20,921 bases of DNA from assembly GCA_004557805.1 (NCBI GenBank), contig SFFS01000020.1, positions 1-20,921 of the forward strand, written 5' to 3'. The position numbers were made by a program, and so were the translations under genes. Each line of letters starts with the position of its first letter. Within the stretch, counting starts at the first letter, position 1. The stretch is from Clostridiales bacterium. GTDB taxonomy: Bacteria > Bacillota > Clostridia > Christensenellales > Aristaeellaceae. Under the pieces are notes generated by a model. The model was not told the DNA's origin, searched no databases, and was given only the letters and a program-made list of their open reading frames with translations. Shown one piece after another: positions 14,193 to 20,921 of the stretch.

Positions 14193-14226
14193 ATGGAAAG
14201 AGGGGCGATGTTACCCCTCTTTCCAT
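14193..14226 (+). other. Stem-loop between tctC and tctB (mRNA stabiliser or partial terminator)
   Basis: ATGGAAAGAGGGG (14193-14205) pairs perfectly with CCCCTCTTTCCAT (14214-14226), loop of 8 bases. There is no T-run behind it; the tctB ribosome site begins just four bases later. Such structures after binding-protein genes typically block 3' decay and give more binding protein than permease. Confidence 0.75.
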
Positions 14227-14248
14227 TTAAAAGGAGTTGACAGGCATT

Positions 14249-14768
14249 GTTTGAACTTATCATCAACGCGGCGCTGTTCATCTTCCTGGGCATCACGTTC
14301 TTTACGCATGTCCTCGAAGCGCCCGTTCCGATCAAGGTGCAGAAAAACCCCTACGCGCTGCAGCCTGACATGTGGCCGAAGGCGATCATCATCCTGCTGC
14401 TGGTGTGCATCGCCGTCAACATCTACAAGATCATCAAGAAGAACAAGGGCAAAGAGAATTTCACGCTGAAGGCGTTCTTCGCTACGGTGCCGGGGTTCTT
14501 CAAGAGCAAGATGTTCCTGGGCATGCTGATCCTGGTCGTCGTGTCCTTCATCCTGGAACCGCTCGGATTCATGGTGACGTGCATCCTGCTGCTGTTCTTC
14601 TACGGCCTGCTGCTGGGCGAGCGGAAGATTCTCCGCCTGGCGCTCTGCTCGGTTGCGATCGCGCTGGTGCTGTACATTGTGTTCAGCGGCCTGCTGAGCG
14701 TGAGCCTGCCGCGCGGCACGGTGCCCTTCCTGCGCTCGTTTGCGCTGTTCCTCGAAAGCCTGATTTAA
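14249..14768 (+). CDS. tctB: Tripartite tricarboxylate transporter small membrane subunit
   Basis: A roughly 172-residue membrane protein of the TctB family with four hydrophobic helices: about 3-20, 45-60, 85-105 and 125-150. The cytoplasmic loop KIIKKNKGKENFTLK lies between helices two and three. TctB is the small, poorly conserved partner of TctA; the position between tctC and tctA supports the call as much as the sequence does. I see no ATG: the frame opens at 14247-14251 with overlapping TTG codons behind AAAGGAG, so a TTG start is likely, reading (M)FELIINAALFIFLG. The exact first codon is uncertain by one codon. tctA follows after 15 bases. Confidence 0.82.
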
Positions 14769-14783
14769 GGAGGTGATTGTCAG

Positions 14784-16298
14784 ATGAGTACTTGGGAACT
14801 GCTTGCTTCCGGTTTTAGCGTTGTCTTCCAGCCCACGATGTTCCTGATGGTCGTACTGGCAATCGTGCTGGGCACCATCTTCGGAGCTCTGCCGGGCGTT
14901 TCCGCCACGATGGCGGTCGCCCTGGGTCTTACCTTTACCTACACCATGGAGCCGATCCCGGCGATCGTGTTCCTCGTCGCCATTTACTGTTCGTCCATCA
15001 CCGGCGGTTCCATCACCGCGATTCTGTTCAAGATTCCGGGCGTTCCGTCCTCCGCGCCGACGACGTTCGACGGCTATCCCATGGCCCAGAAGGGCCAGGC
15101 GGGCAAGGCGCTGGGCGTGGCGCTGTTCTGTTCCGCGGTCGGCGGCCTGTTCTCCGCGCTGTGCATGTTCCTGCTGAGCCGCCCGCTCACCAACGCGGCG
15201 CTGGCCTTCGGCCCGAGCGATCTGTTCGCGGTGACGTTCATGGGCCTGTCCATCCTGACCTGCCTGGACTCCGACCATGTGCTGACTACCATCATCTCCG
15301 GCCTGCTGGGCCTGCTGCTCGCCTGCATCGGCCAGGATAAAATGTACGCCGTGCAGCGCCTGACCTTCGGCAGCCGTCAGCTGCTGGCGGGCGTGGAAAT
15401 GATCCCCGTCCTGATCGGTCTGTTCGCTGTGACCGAGGTGCTCAAGCAGACCAACAAGAAGGACTTCCTCAATCCTGAAGACGGCATCGGCGGCGGCAAG
15501 GTCAATACGAAGATGCCCAATCTGAAGGAAATGTGGAGCCTGAAGTGGGTTATGCTGCGCTGCTCCATCGTGGGCACCATCGTGGGCATCCTGCCGGGCG
15601 CGGGCGCCACGATCGCTTCCTTCCTCTGCTACACGATGGAAAACAAGATCTCACGCCATCCCGAGCGCTTCGGCACCGGCATTATCGAGGGCGTAGCCGC
15701 CTCCGAAACCGCCAACAATGCCGCGACCGGCGGCGCGATGGTTCCGCTGCTCTCACTCGGTATTCCCGGCGGCAACGCCGCGGCGGTTATGATGAGCGCG
15801 CTCGTCCTCAAGGGCGTGCAGCTTGGCCCGCTGCTCCTGGTGAACCAGCCGACCTACCTGTCCGCGACGTTCGCGTCGATGATCGTGGCGAATATCCTGA
15901 TGGTTATCGTCGCCATCGGCATTGCGAAGATTTTCGCGCAGATTCTGTCCGTGCCGTACGCCTACCTTGGCCCGATCATCCTCATGCTGGCGCTCATCGG
16001 TTCCTATGCCAACCAGCTGAGCATGGCCGATGTGCAGATCATGGTCATCGCCGGCGTCGTCGGTCTGATCGTCAAGGCGTGCCACTTCAACAGCGCCGCG
16101 ATGGTGCTCGGCCTGGTGCTCGGCAGCATGTGCGAAGCGAACTTCTCCCGCGCCTACACGATGTGCCGCGGCAGCTTCGCTACGATGTTCTTCCGCCCCA
16201 TCGCCGGCCCCATCATGATCTTCTGCATCATCATGCTGGTGACCCCGATCCTCATGCCCGCGATTAGGAAGCGCAAGGCCGCGAAGAAGGCTGCCTGA
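14784..16298 (+). CDS. tctA: Tripartite tricarboxylate transporter large permease
   Basis: A 504-residue permease with about 11-12 membrane helices that carries the substrate using an ion gradient, with TctB and TctC. Both duplicated family motifs are visible: GALPGVSATMAVALGLTFTY near the N-terminus and GILPGAGATIASFLCY in the middle. The conserved VAASETANNAATGGAMVPLLSLGIPGGNAAAVM region follows. Length is typical for TctA. AAGGAGGTGAT precedes the ATG. A lysine/arginine-rich tail (RKRKAAKKAA) should be cytoplasmic. citD follows after 74 bases containing a hairpin. The citrate lyase genes behind it make citrate the most likely substrate, though the family also takes tricarballylate and related acids. 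Confidence 0.94.
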   Translation: MSTWELLASGFSVVFQPTMFLMVVLAIVLGTIFGALPGVSATMAVALGLTFTYTMEPIPAIVFLVAIYCSSITGGSITAILFKIPGVPSSAPTTFDGYPMAQKGQAGKALGVALFCSAVGGLFSALCMFLLSRPLTNAALAFGPSDLFAVTFMGLSILTCLDSDHVLTTIISGLLGLLLACIGQDKMYAVQRLTFGSRQLLAGVEMIPVLIGLFAVTEVLKQTNKKDFLNPEDGIGGGKVNTKMPNLKEMWSLKWVMLRCSIVGTIVGILPGAGATIASFLCYTMENKISRHPERFGTGIIEGVAASETANNAATGGAMVPLLSLGIPGGNAAAVMMSALVLKGVQLGPLLLVNQPTYLSATFASMIVANILMVIVAIGIAKIFAQILSVPYAYLGPIILMLALIGSYANQLSMADVQIMVIAGVVGLIVKACHFNSAAMVLGLVLGSMCEANFSRAYTMCRGSFATMFFRPIAGPIMIFCIIMLVTPILMPAIRKRKAAKKAA

Positions 16299-16321
16299 AC
16301 TTCTGAATCATAATAAAAAAT

Positions 16322-16354
16322 GGCCGCGCCGTTCTTTTATGGGACGGCGCGCCC
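16322..16354. repeat. GC hairpin between tctA and citD
   Basis: CGCGCCGT (16325-16332) pairs with ACGGCGCG (16344-16351), with a weaker GG/CC extension outside. An A-run (16315-16320) precedes it on the plus strand and no T-run follows, so it would work as a terminator only for minus-strand transcription. In the plus-strand operon it is more likely an mRNA processing or stability element. It shares the 13-base string GGCCGCGCCGTTC with both copies of the repeat near 9411 and 9548. Confidence 0.6.
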
Positions 16355-16372
16355 CTGTTGAGGTGAAAAGAG

Positions 16373-16675
16373 ATGAAATTGACTACGCCAGCCATCGCCG
16401 GCACGCTCGAATCGAGCGATGCGCAGGTGACCATTGAGCCGGGCGACGGTACGATCGATCTGTCGATCCACTCCACCGTCATGGCGCAGTATGGCCGTCA
16501 GATTCGCGAAACGGTGCTGGAAACGATGGAACGCCTGGGCGTGAACGACGCCCGTGTTTCGGTGAACGACCGCGGCGCGCTCGATTGCACCATTCGCGCG
16601 CGTGTGGAATGCGCGGTGTTCCGCGCATGCGGCCAGACCGAAAACTTCCCGTGGGGGGAGGCGATCCGGTCATGA
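16373..16675 (+). CDS. citD: Citrate lyase acyl carrier protein (gamma subunit)
   Basis: A 100-residue acyl carrier protein of citrate lyase. The N-terminus MKLTTPAIAGTLESSDAQVTIEPG matches the family signature AGTLESSD. Ser14 should carry the phosphoribosyl-dephospho-CoA prosthetic group, which is acetylated and swapped between citrate and acetate. GAGGTGA precedes the ATG. The stop overlaps the citE start (ATGA), so CitD and CitE synthesis is coupled. The attachment enzymes CitX and CitG are not encoded in this window and must be elsewhere, if present. Confidence 0.95.
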   Translation: MKLTTPAIAGTLESSDAQVTIEPGDGTIDLSIHSTVMAQYGRQIRETVLETMERLGVNDARVSVNDRGALDCTIRARVECAVFRACGQTENFPWGEAIRS

Positions 16676-17580
16676 CGGCAAATCCGAACCTGAAGCGGCT
16701 TCGCCGCACGATGATGTTCCTGCCCGCCCAGAAGCCGAGCCTGATTAAGGACGCGTATATTTACGGCGCGGACAGCCTCATGTTCGACCTTGAGGACGCT
16801 GTGGCCGAAAACCAGAAGGACGCGGCTCGCTTCTCGCTCTATCATGCGCTGACGACGATCAACTATCGCGGCTGCGAAAAGATTGTGCGCATCAACGGCC
16901 TGGATACGCCGCACTGGAAAGAGGATATCCGCGTAAGCGTGGCCGCCGGCTGCGACGGCATCCGCATCCCCAAGTGCGAGCACGCCTCCGACGTGCGCAC
17001 GGTGGTGGAGCATATCGAGCGCGCGGAGCACGAGTTCCGCCGTCCGGAGGGCTCCACGCTCGTCATGTCGGCGCTGGAATCCCCGCTCGGCATTCTCAAC
17101 GCGTATGAAATCTGCCTGGCCTGTCCCGAACGGATGATCGGCGTGGCCATTTCCGGCGGCGATTTCCGCAAGTGCATGCAGACAAGCTATCAGCCCGGCG
17201 GTATCGAAATGCTCGCGGGCCGCGGCCAGATGCTGCTGGCGGCGCGCGCAGCCGGCGTGCAGTGCTTCGATACGGTGTTTACCAACCTCAACGACGTGGA
17301 GGGCTTCCGCGCCGAGGTGATTCAGAACAAGCAGATGGGATTCGATGGAAAATCCATCATCAGCCCCAAGCAGATTGCCGTCGTGCACGAGGTGTTCACC
17401 CCCACCGAGAAGGAAATTCTTGCGGCGGAGAAGATCGTGCGCGCCTATCGCGAAATGGAAACGAGCGGCGTGGGCGTGTTTACCGTCGACGGAAAGATGA
17501 TCGATATTGCCTTCGTGCCCGGCGCGGAGCGCACCATCGCCCTGGCGAAAGCCTCCGGCGTTTACGAGGGGGATTTGTAA
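16672..17580 (+). CDS. citE: Citrate lyase beta subunit, citryl-ACP lyase
   Basis: A 302-residue CitE/HpcH-fold enzyme that cleaves citryl-ACP to oxaloacetate and acetyl-ACP. Motifs are FDLEDAV (38-44), VRINGLD (72-78, with Arg73 for the substrate), the metal ligand Glu136 in LESPLGI, Asp164 in SGGD and GFDGKSIISPKQI near 223-232. The usual GAED stretch reads SGGD, so the first acidic residue is lost while the Asp ligand is kept; GKSLVNPRQI of typical CitE is also changed. A downstream functional variant is possible, but the operon position argues for ordinary citrate lyase. I chose the ATG at 16672 (GGGGGGAGG eight bases upstream), overlapping citD by four bases; the frame remains open further upstream. 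Confidence 0.92.
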   Translation: MTANPNLKRLRRTMMFLPAQKPSLIKDAYIYGADSLMFDLEDAVAENQKDAARFSLYHALTTINYRGCEKIVRINGLDTPHWKEDIRVSVAAGCDGIRIPKCEHASDVRTVVEHIERAEHEFRRPEGSTLVMSALESPLGILNAYEICLACPERMIGVAISGGDFRKCMQTSYQPGGIEMLAGRGQMLLAARAAGVQCFDTVFTNLNDVEGFRAEVIQNKQMGFDGKSIISPKQIAVVHEVFTPTEKEILAAEKIVRAYREMETSGVGVFTVDGKMIDIAFVPGAERTIALAKASGVYEGDL

Positions 17581-17581
17581 G

Positions 17582-19126
17582 ATGAAAAACAAAATCGGAC
17601 GCGAAATTCCCCAGGAGATTCTGGATATGGGCTTCGAGCCGTATCAGGGCGAGGGCGCGAAGGACGGCTGCGAATACCAGAAGAAGGGGCCGCGCGTACG
17701 CGCGTATGAAAAGCCCTTCGAATCGAAACTTGTGCCTTCCATCCGCGAGGCCATTGTCAAATCCGGCCTGAAGGACGGCATGACCATCTCGTTCCATCAC
17801 CACTTCCGCGACGGAGATTACGTCGTGAACATGGTCATGGCCGAGATCGTCGCGCTGGGCATCAAGGATATTACCATCGCCGCCTCGTCGCTGGGCAGCG
17901 CGCACGATCCCGTGGCCGATTATATCGAGCAGGGCATCGTGACCGGCCTGCAGACCAGCGGCATCCGCGGCAGAATGGGCGAGGTCGTCTCGCATGGCAA
18001 GCTGAAAACGCCGGCGATTCTTCGTAGCCACGGCGGGCGCATTCGCGCCGTCGAAAGCGGCGAAGTGCACATCGACGTGGCGTTCATCGGCGCGCCGACG
18101 AGCGATTGCTACGGCAACGCCCGCGGCAAGGGCGGCAAGAGCGATTGCGGCGTGCTGTCCTATGCGATGGTAGATGCGAAATACGCCGATAAGGTGGTCG
18201 TCATCACCGATACGCTCGTTGATTTTCCGAACTTCCCGCCGTCCATCGAGGCGGTTGACGTGGACTATGTGGTCGTCGTGGACGAGATCGGCAACCCGAA
18301 GAAGATTGCTTCCGCTGCCGCCCGCATGACGCAGGATCCGCGCGACCTGATGATGGCCGAAATGTGCGCGAAGGTGATGGCCGCGACCGAATATTTTAAG
18401 GACGGCTTCTCCTTCCAGACCGGCGCGGGCGGCCCCTCGCTGGCCGCGAACCGTTTCCTTGAGCCGATGCTCGTGGAGAAGGGCTACAAGATCAGCTGGA
18501 TCATCGGCGGCATTACGTCGCCTGCGGTCGATCTGCTGAACAAGGGCCTCGTCGGAACGATCGTGGACGCGCAGGATTTCGACGTGCCGAGCCTGCAGAG
18601 CGTGCACAATCATCCGCGTCACTTTGAAATTTCCACCAGCCAGTACTGCAACCCCGCCAACAAGGGCGCGTTTGTGAACAAGCTGGACTTCGTAATTCTC
18701 GCCGCGCTGGAGATCGATACGGACTTCAACGTCAACGTCATCACCGGCTCCGACGGCGTGCTGCGCGGAGCGCCGGGCGGACACCCGGATGCCGCCGCCG
18801 GCGCGAAATGCACCATCATCGTGACCCCGCTAGTGCGCGGACGCATGGCCACCGTGTGCGAGCATGTCGTGACCGTGACCACGCCGGGCGAGTGTGTCGA
18901 CGTGCTGGTAACCGATTACGGCGTAGCCGTGAACCCGCGCCGCGCTGATCTGAAGGCGCAGATTGAGGCTGCGGGCATCAAGACCACGACGATCGAGGAA
19001 CTGCAGAAGCAGGCGTACGCCATCGTCGGAACGCCCGATCCGCTGCCCTTCGAAGAGCGCGTGGTGGCCATCATGGAAGCGCGCGACGGCAGCGTGCTGG
19101 ACGTGGTGCGCCAGATTCGGGACTGA
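17582..19126 (+). CDS. citF: Citrate lyase alpha subunit, citrate CoA-transferase type
   Basis: A 514-residue subunit that exchanges acetyl for citryl on the CitD prosthetic group. Length and sequence match the family end to end: MKNKIGREIPQEILDMGFEPYQG at the start, SFHHHFRDGDYVVNMVM, the FIGAPTSDCYGNARG loop, GFSFQTGAGGPSLAANRFL, and NVITGSDGVLRGAPGGHPDAAAGAK near the C-terminus. The ATG at 17582 comes one base after the citE stop with GAGGGGGA just before it; the frame is open upstream to 17507 inside citE, but that is not used. It is the last gene of the operon, with a terminator 18 bases behind. Confidence 0.96.
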   Translation: MKNKIGREIPQEILDMGFEPYQGEGAKDGCEYQKKGPRVRAYEKPFESKLVPSIREAIVKSGLKDGMTISFHHHFRDGDYVVNMVMAEIVALGIKDITIAASSLGSAHDPVADYIEQGIVTGLQTSGIRGRMGEVVSHGKLKTPAILRSHGGRIRAVESGEVHIDVAFIGAPTSDCYGNARGKGGKSDCGVLSYAMVDAKYADKVVVITDTLVDFPNFPPSIEAVDVDYVVVVDEIGNPKKIASAAARMTQDPRDLMMAEMCAKVMAATEYFKDGFSFQTGAGGPSLAANRFLEPMLVEKGYKISWIIGGITSPAVDLLNKGLVGTIVDAQDFDVPSLQSVHNHPRHFEISTSQYCNPANKGAFVNKLDFVILAALEIDTDFNVNVITGSDGVLRGAPGGHPDAAAGAKCTIIVTPLVRGRMATVCEHVVTVTTPGECVDVLVTDYGVAVNPRRADLKAQIEAAGIKTTTIEELQKQAYAIVGTPDPLPFEERVVAIMEARDGSVLDVVRQIRD

Positions 19127-19143
19127 AACAACTGAACGAAACC

Positions 19144-19174
19144 AAAGCGGAGAGCGTTAATGCTCTCCGCTTTT
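19144..19174 (+). terminator. Terminator of the tct-cit operon
   Basis: A 9-bp GC stem (GCGGAGAGC with GCTCTCCGC), extended by AAA/TTT pairs to 12 bp. The loop is 6 bases and TTTT follows. It begins 18 bases after the citF stop. Confidence 0.85.
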
Positions 19175-19234
19175 GCGTTGAGAAACCGGCGTTTGGCATT
19201 CTCGGGAACGCTGCGTCAACAGGACATCGGGCAG

Positions 19235-19341
19235 GCTGAAGCGCGTCCGGCGCAAGGGCCGGGAAGCCCAAAGCGAAGCGAGGGCTGAAGGGAGATACAG
19301 CGCATCGCCTCGCAGTCACGGAACGCCGGGTGCGCTTCAGC
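19235..19341 (+). ncRNA. Long-stem structured element, possible small RNA or mobile hairpin
   Basis: The arms 19235-19252 and 19324-19341 form 18 consecutive pairs as plus-strand RNA: 16 Watson-Crick pairs and two G-U pairs (19245/19331 and 19246/19330). On the minus strand the same two positions would be A-C mismatches. The 71-base interior includes a smaller hairpin, 19265-19269 with 19282-19286. It lies between the citF terminator and the lipoprotein gene. There is no flanking target-site duplication and no promoter that I can find. It could be a stable RNA, a processed 3' region or a short palindromic repeat element. I do not recognise a family. Confidence 0.4.
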
Positions 19342-19379
19342 ATGGACGGTGCGAAGTGCTGGATGCAAAAGACACAGAA

Positions 19380-19400
19380 GGAGAGACGGGAAGTCTCCCC
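19380..19400 (-). terminator. Terminator-like hairpin after the lipoprotein gene
   Basis: GGAGAGAC (19380-19387) pairs with GTCTCCCC (19393-19400) with one A-C mismatch and a 5-base loop. On the minus strand TTCTGTGTCTTTT follows. It lies about 25 bases past the lipoprotein stop. Confidence 0.45.
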
Positions 19401-19425
19401 TCTTTTCAGCGCTTTCGGAATGCGA

Positions 19426-20166
19426 TTACAGCTCTTCCACACTGGTGCGGAATTCGCGGTATACGTTTTCATAATCGGCGTTGTACGCCGCCGGACAGAT
19501 ATAACGCACCTGATACAGCTTCCGGTTCCTCGGAACGACGAGGATTCTGCCGCGCGTGCGCAGCGTCGTGCCGTTTTCATCCATCGGCATGTTGATCCAG
19601 TAGGTGACGTATGCGCCCGCTTCGCCGAGCATCCTGTTTTCGGCCTTGGAAGAAACTTCCAGCTGCGGATAGCTTTCGCGAATCTGCGTGATGACGCTGT
19701 CCAGCTCTGCGCGCGCGTCGTCAAGCGTCTGCAGGGAGGAATAGCTGTTGACGACGATGGTCATGGAGCTTGCGAACCCTTCGTTCGCCTCGCTTTCCGG
19801 CTCGGTGAACACAAGCGCGTTGCTGCTGCCCTCAATGGAAGAGGGCTTCCACGAAGCGGGTACGTTGAACTGAATGCCCAGCTGCTGCGAGACATACTGC
19901 GTGAAATTGAACGTCAGCGGCGGACGCGTCGGCTCGTCGATGGGGTGAATCAGCAGCGGCGTCGCTCCGGCGGCGGGCATTTCGACGTCGACGTCGAATG
20001 TGCGCGGCGTGATCGTCGGTTCCGGCGTCCAGGGCGCTTCCGTCGGCAGGGGCGTGGGCGTGCCGGTGGGAGCGGGGGAAGGATCGGGGGCGTTTTTGGC
20101 GGCGCAGCCGCCGGCAAGAAAAGCCGCCATCGCCAGCGGCAGGATCTTTTTCAACGTTGTATTCAT
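19426..20166 (-). CDS. Secreted lipoprotein with Pro/Thr-rich linker
   Basis: A predicted 246-residue lipoprotein of unknown function. The signal peptide MNTTLKKILPLAMAAFLAGGC places the lipidated Cys at 21. A proline- and threonine-rich spacer (about 26-54) follows, as is common for linkers that hold a domain away from the membrane. The folded part begins around residue 85 with QYVSQQLGIQFNVPASWKPS. That wording resembles PsbP/DUF1795-like domains, but I would not assign it on this alone. The C-terminus has alternating strands (RGRILVVPRNRKLYQVRYIC). AAAGGAG is six bases ahead of the ATG, which overlaps the stop of the PAP2 gene (ATGA), so the two are made together. Confidence 0.8.
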   Translation of the reverse strand: MNTTLKKILPLAMAAFLAGGCAAKNAPDPSPAPTGTPTPLPTEAPWTPEPTITPRTFDVDVEMPAAGATPLLIHPIDEPTRPPLTFNFTQYVSQQLGIQFNVPASWKPSSIEGSSNALVFTEPESEANEGFASSMTIVVNSYSSLQTLDDARAELDSVITQIRESYPQLEVSSKAENRMLGEAGAYVTYWINMPMDENGTTLRTRGRILVVPRNRKLYQVRYICPAAYNADYENVYREFRTSVEEL

Positions 20167-20672
20167 AAGGCGCTCCTTTCTGGAATGCGGCGGAACAGGC
20201 AGCTTACGCCCGCGATGATCGCGGGCCCCAGCGCGACGGAGGCCAGCACGTCGCTCGGGAAGTGCACGAACAGATACAGCCGCGAAAACGCGATCAGCGC
20301 GGCCAGCGGAACGGCCGCCGCACCGAACCGCCGGTCTGTCCGCATCAGGCACGAAGCGCCGATTGTGGAAGCGAACGTATGGCCGGAGGGGAACGAGTAA
20401 TCCTTCGGCACGGCGATCAGCAGCCGCACGCTCGGTTCCAGCCAGCATGGGCGCGAACGCGCCGTGAGATTTTTCAGCGCCACGTTTCCGATGAGCACGC
20501 CGCAGGCCAGCGCGCAGAGCAGCATCACGCCGCTTCTGCGATATTTCTTCATGGCAAGCAGCGCGGCGGCCGCCAGGAGCCATATGCCGCCGCCGTCGCC
20601 CAGATGCGTCAGCAGCGGCATCAGCGCATCCAGCGCGCCGCAGGAGAACGTGCGGCGGAGCCAGCCGAGCAC
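20163..20672 (-). CDS. PAP2-family membrane phosphatase, 5' end uncertain
   Basis: A PAP2 superfamily phosphatase, probably acting on undecaprenyl pyrophosphate or a phospholipid at the outer face of the membrane. All three catalytic motifs are intact: KNLTARSRP (about 67-75), PSGH (95-98) and SRLYLFVHFPSD (130-141). There are about five helices. The first available GTG at 20672 gives 169 residues but lacks a ribosome site. The frame is open slightly further upstream, and the residues encoded there (IQTLDWNVLGWLRR) look like normal PAP2 N-terminal sequence, but a stop lies four codons before them with no ATG. An ATG at 20703 is one base out of frame. The N-terminus is therefore either initiated at a rare codon or disrupted by a frameshift. 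Confidence 0.8.
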   Translation of the reverse strand: MLGWLRRTFSCGALDALMPLLTHLGDGGGIWLLAAAALLAMKKYRRSGVMLLCALACGVLIGNVALKNLTARSRPCWLEPSVRLLIAVPKDYSFPSGHTFASTIGASCLMRTDRRFGAAAVPLAALIAFSRLYLFVHFPSDVLASVALGPAIIAGVSCLFRRIPERSAL

Positions 20673-20793
20673 GTTCCAGTCGAGCGTTTGAATCAGAGAG
20701 CATTACTGGGATGATCGAACGCTTGCGGGCTTTGCGAATTGCATCGTCTGGACGCTCAGGCCGTCTGCGCGTCCGTATGGCGGTCATAAAAAA

Positions 20794-20825
20794 CGGGAAC
20801 CTTCCCCATTCAGGGAAGGTTCCCG
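20794..20825 (-). terminator. Intrinsic terminator for a gene beyond the right edge
   Basis: CGGGAACCTTCCC pairs perfectly with GGGAAGGTTCCCG (13 bp, 6-base loop). On the minus strand it is followed by TTTTTTATG. It should end a leftward transcript that starts outside the window. Confidence 0.8.
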
Positions 20826-20830
20826 TCAGG

Positions 20831-20858
20831 CCGTCAAAAAACTATCGTTTTTTGACGG
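20831..20858. repeat. GTCAAAAA-type hairpin, copy 2
   Basis: CCGTCAAAAAAC pairs perfectly with GTTTTTTGACGG (12 bp, loop TATC). It shares the GTCAAAAA/TTTTTGAC core with the hairpin at 5528-5557. It lies five bases from the terminator at 20794-20825. Confidence 0.75.
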
Positions 20859-20864
20859 AGGAAA

Positions 20865-20906
20865 CCCGCCTTCTGAAATTCTTCGGAATTTCCGGGCGAA
20901 GGCGGG
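20865..20906. repeat. Two-part hairpin with CUUCGG tetraloop
   Basis: Outer stem CCCGCCTTC (20865-20873) with GAAGGCGGG (20898-20906). Inner stem GAAATTC with GAATTTC (20875-20881 with 20886-20892), closing on a C(TTCG)G tetraloop, which is very stable in RNA. The right edge of the window is 15 bases away, so context is missing. Confidence 0.75.
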
Positions 20907-20921
20907 GCGGGGAATGCATTT

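Noticed and set aside
14211..15278. A 355-residue minus-strand frame over tctB and tctA
   Set aside because: Very Gln-, Arg- and His-rich, the reverse reading of hydrophobic membrane codons.
17480..18784. A 434-residue minus-strand frame over citF
   Set aside because: Antisense shadow; citF is conserved end to end on the plus strand.
20167..20787. Upstream extension of the lipoprotein frame to 453 residues
   Set aside because: The extension is an out-of-frame reading of the PAP2 gene; the lipoprotein has its own ribosome site and signal peptide at 20166.

Overview
The window is about 21 kb of GC-rich bacterial DNA. It most likely comes from a Firmicutes/Clostridia-type organism. The grounds are strong AGGAGG-like ribosome binding sites, consensus sigma-A promoters with 17-base spacers, many intrinsic terminators, a BMP-type nucleoside ABC importer, an AraM/EgsA-type glycerol-1-phosphate dehydrogenase and the short-chain paired form of the CHR (chromate) transporter. 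The placement is inferred from gene content only; no rRNA or tRNA was seen.

Left part (1-4050). Positions 1-540 hold no convincing gene but many hairpins. A small unrecognised reading frame (545-805, minus) follows. A three-gene minus-strand operon then runs from a good promoter near 3700-3729: GNAT acetyltransferase, SPL-type radical SAM protein, and EgsA. A small zinc-ribbon gene is transcribed the other way from a promoter placed back to back with it.

Centre-left (4100-9310). A complete four-gene ABC importer operon of the BMP/nucleoside class is present: substrate-binding protein, double ATPase and two permeases. It has a near-consensus promoter, and an internal terminator lies between the binding-protein gene and the rest. 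Behind it is a 270-base hairpin-rich spacer containing a 72-base direct repeat.

Centre-right (9584-12986, minus). A two-gene unit encodes an ASCH-cupin fusion and a YjbR/MmcQ protein. Next is a CHR transporter pair, whose first half is in frame with an upstream LysR regulator without any stop codon between them, giving a predicted 520-residue LysR-ChrA protein.

Right part (13046-19174, plus). Divergent from lysR, with overlapping promoters, is a tctC-tctB-tctA-citD-citE-citF operon. It combines a tripartite tricarboxylate transporter with the three subunits of citrate lyase, so it should import citrate and cleave it to acetate and oxaloacetate. The lyase maturation genes (citC, citX, citG) are not in the window. 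The divergent LysR is the obvious candidate regulator.

Far right (19175-20921). This holds a long-stem structured element (19235-19341), a minus-strand pair of a lipoprotein and a PAP2 phosphatase (whose 5' end looks damaged), and three consecutive hairpins at the edge.

The observations most worth a second look are the LysR-ChrA fusion, the overlapping divergent promoters between it and the citrate operon, the ASCH-cupin fusion, and the 18-bp stem that pairs fully only as plus-strand RNA.
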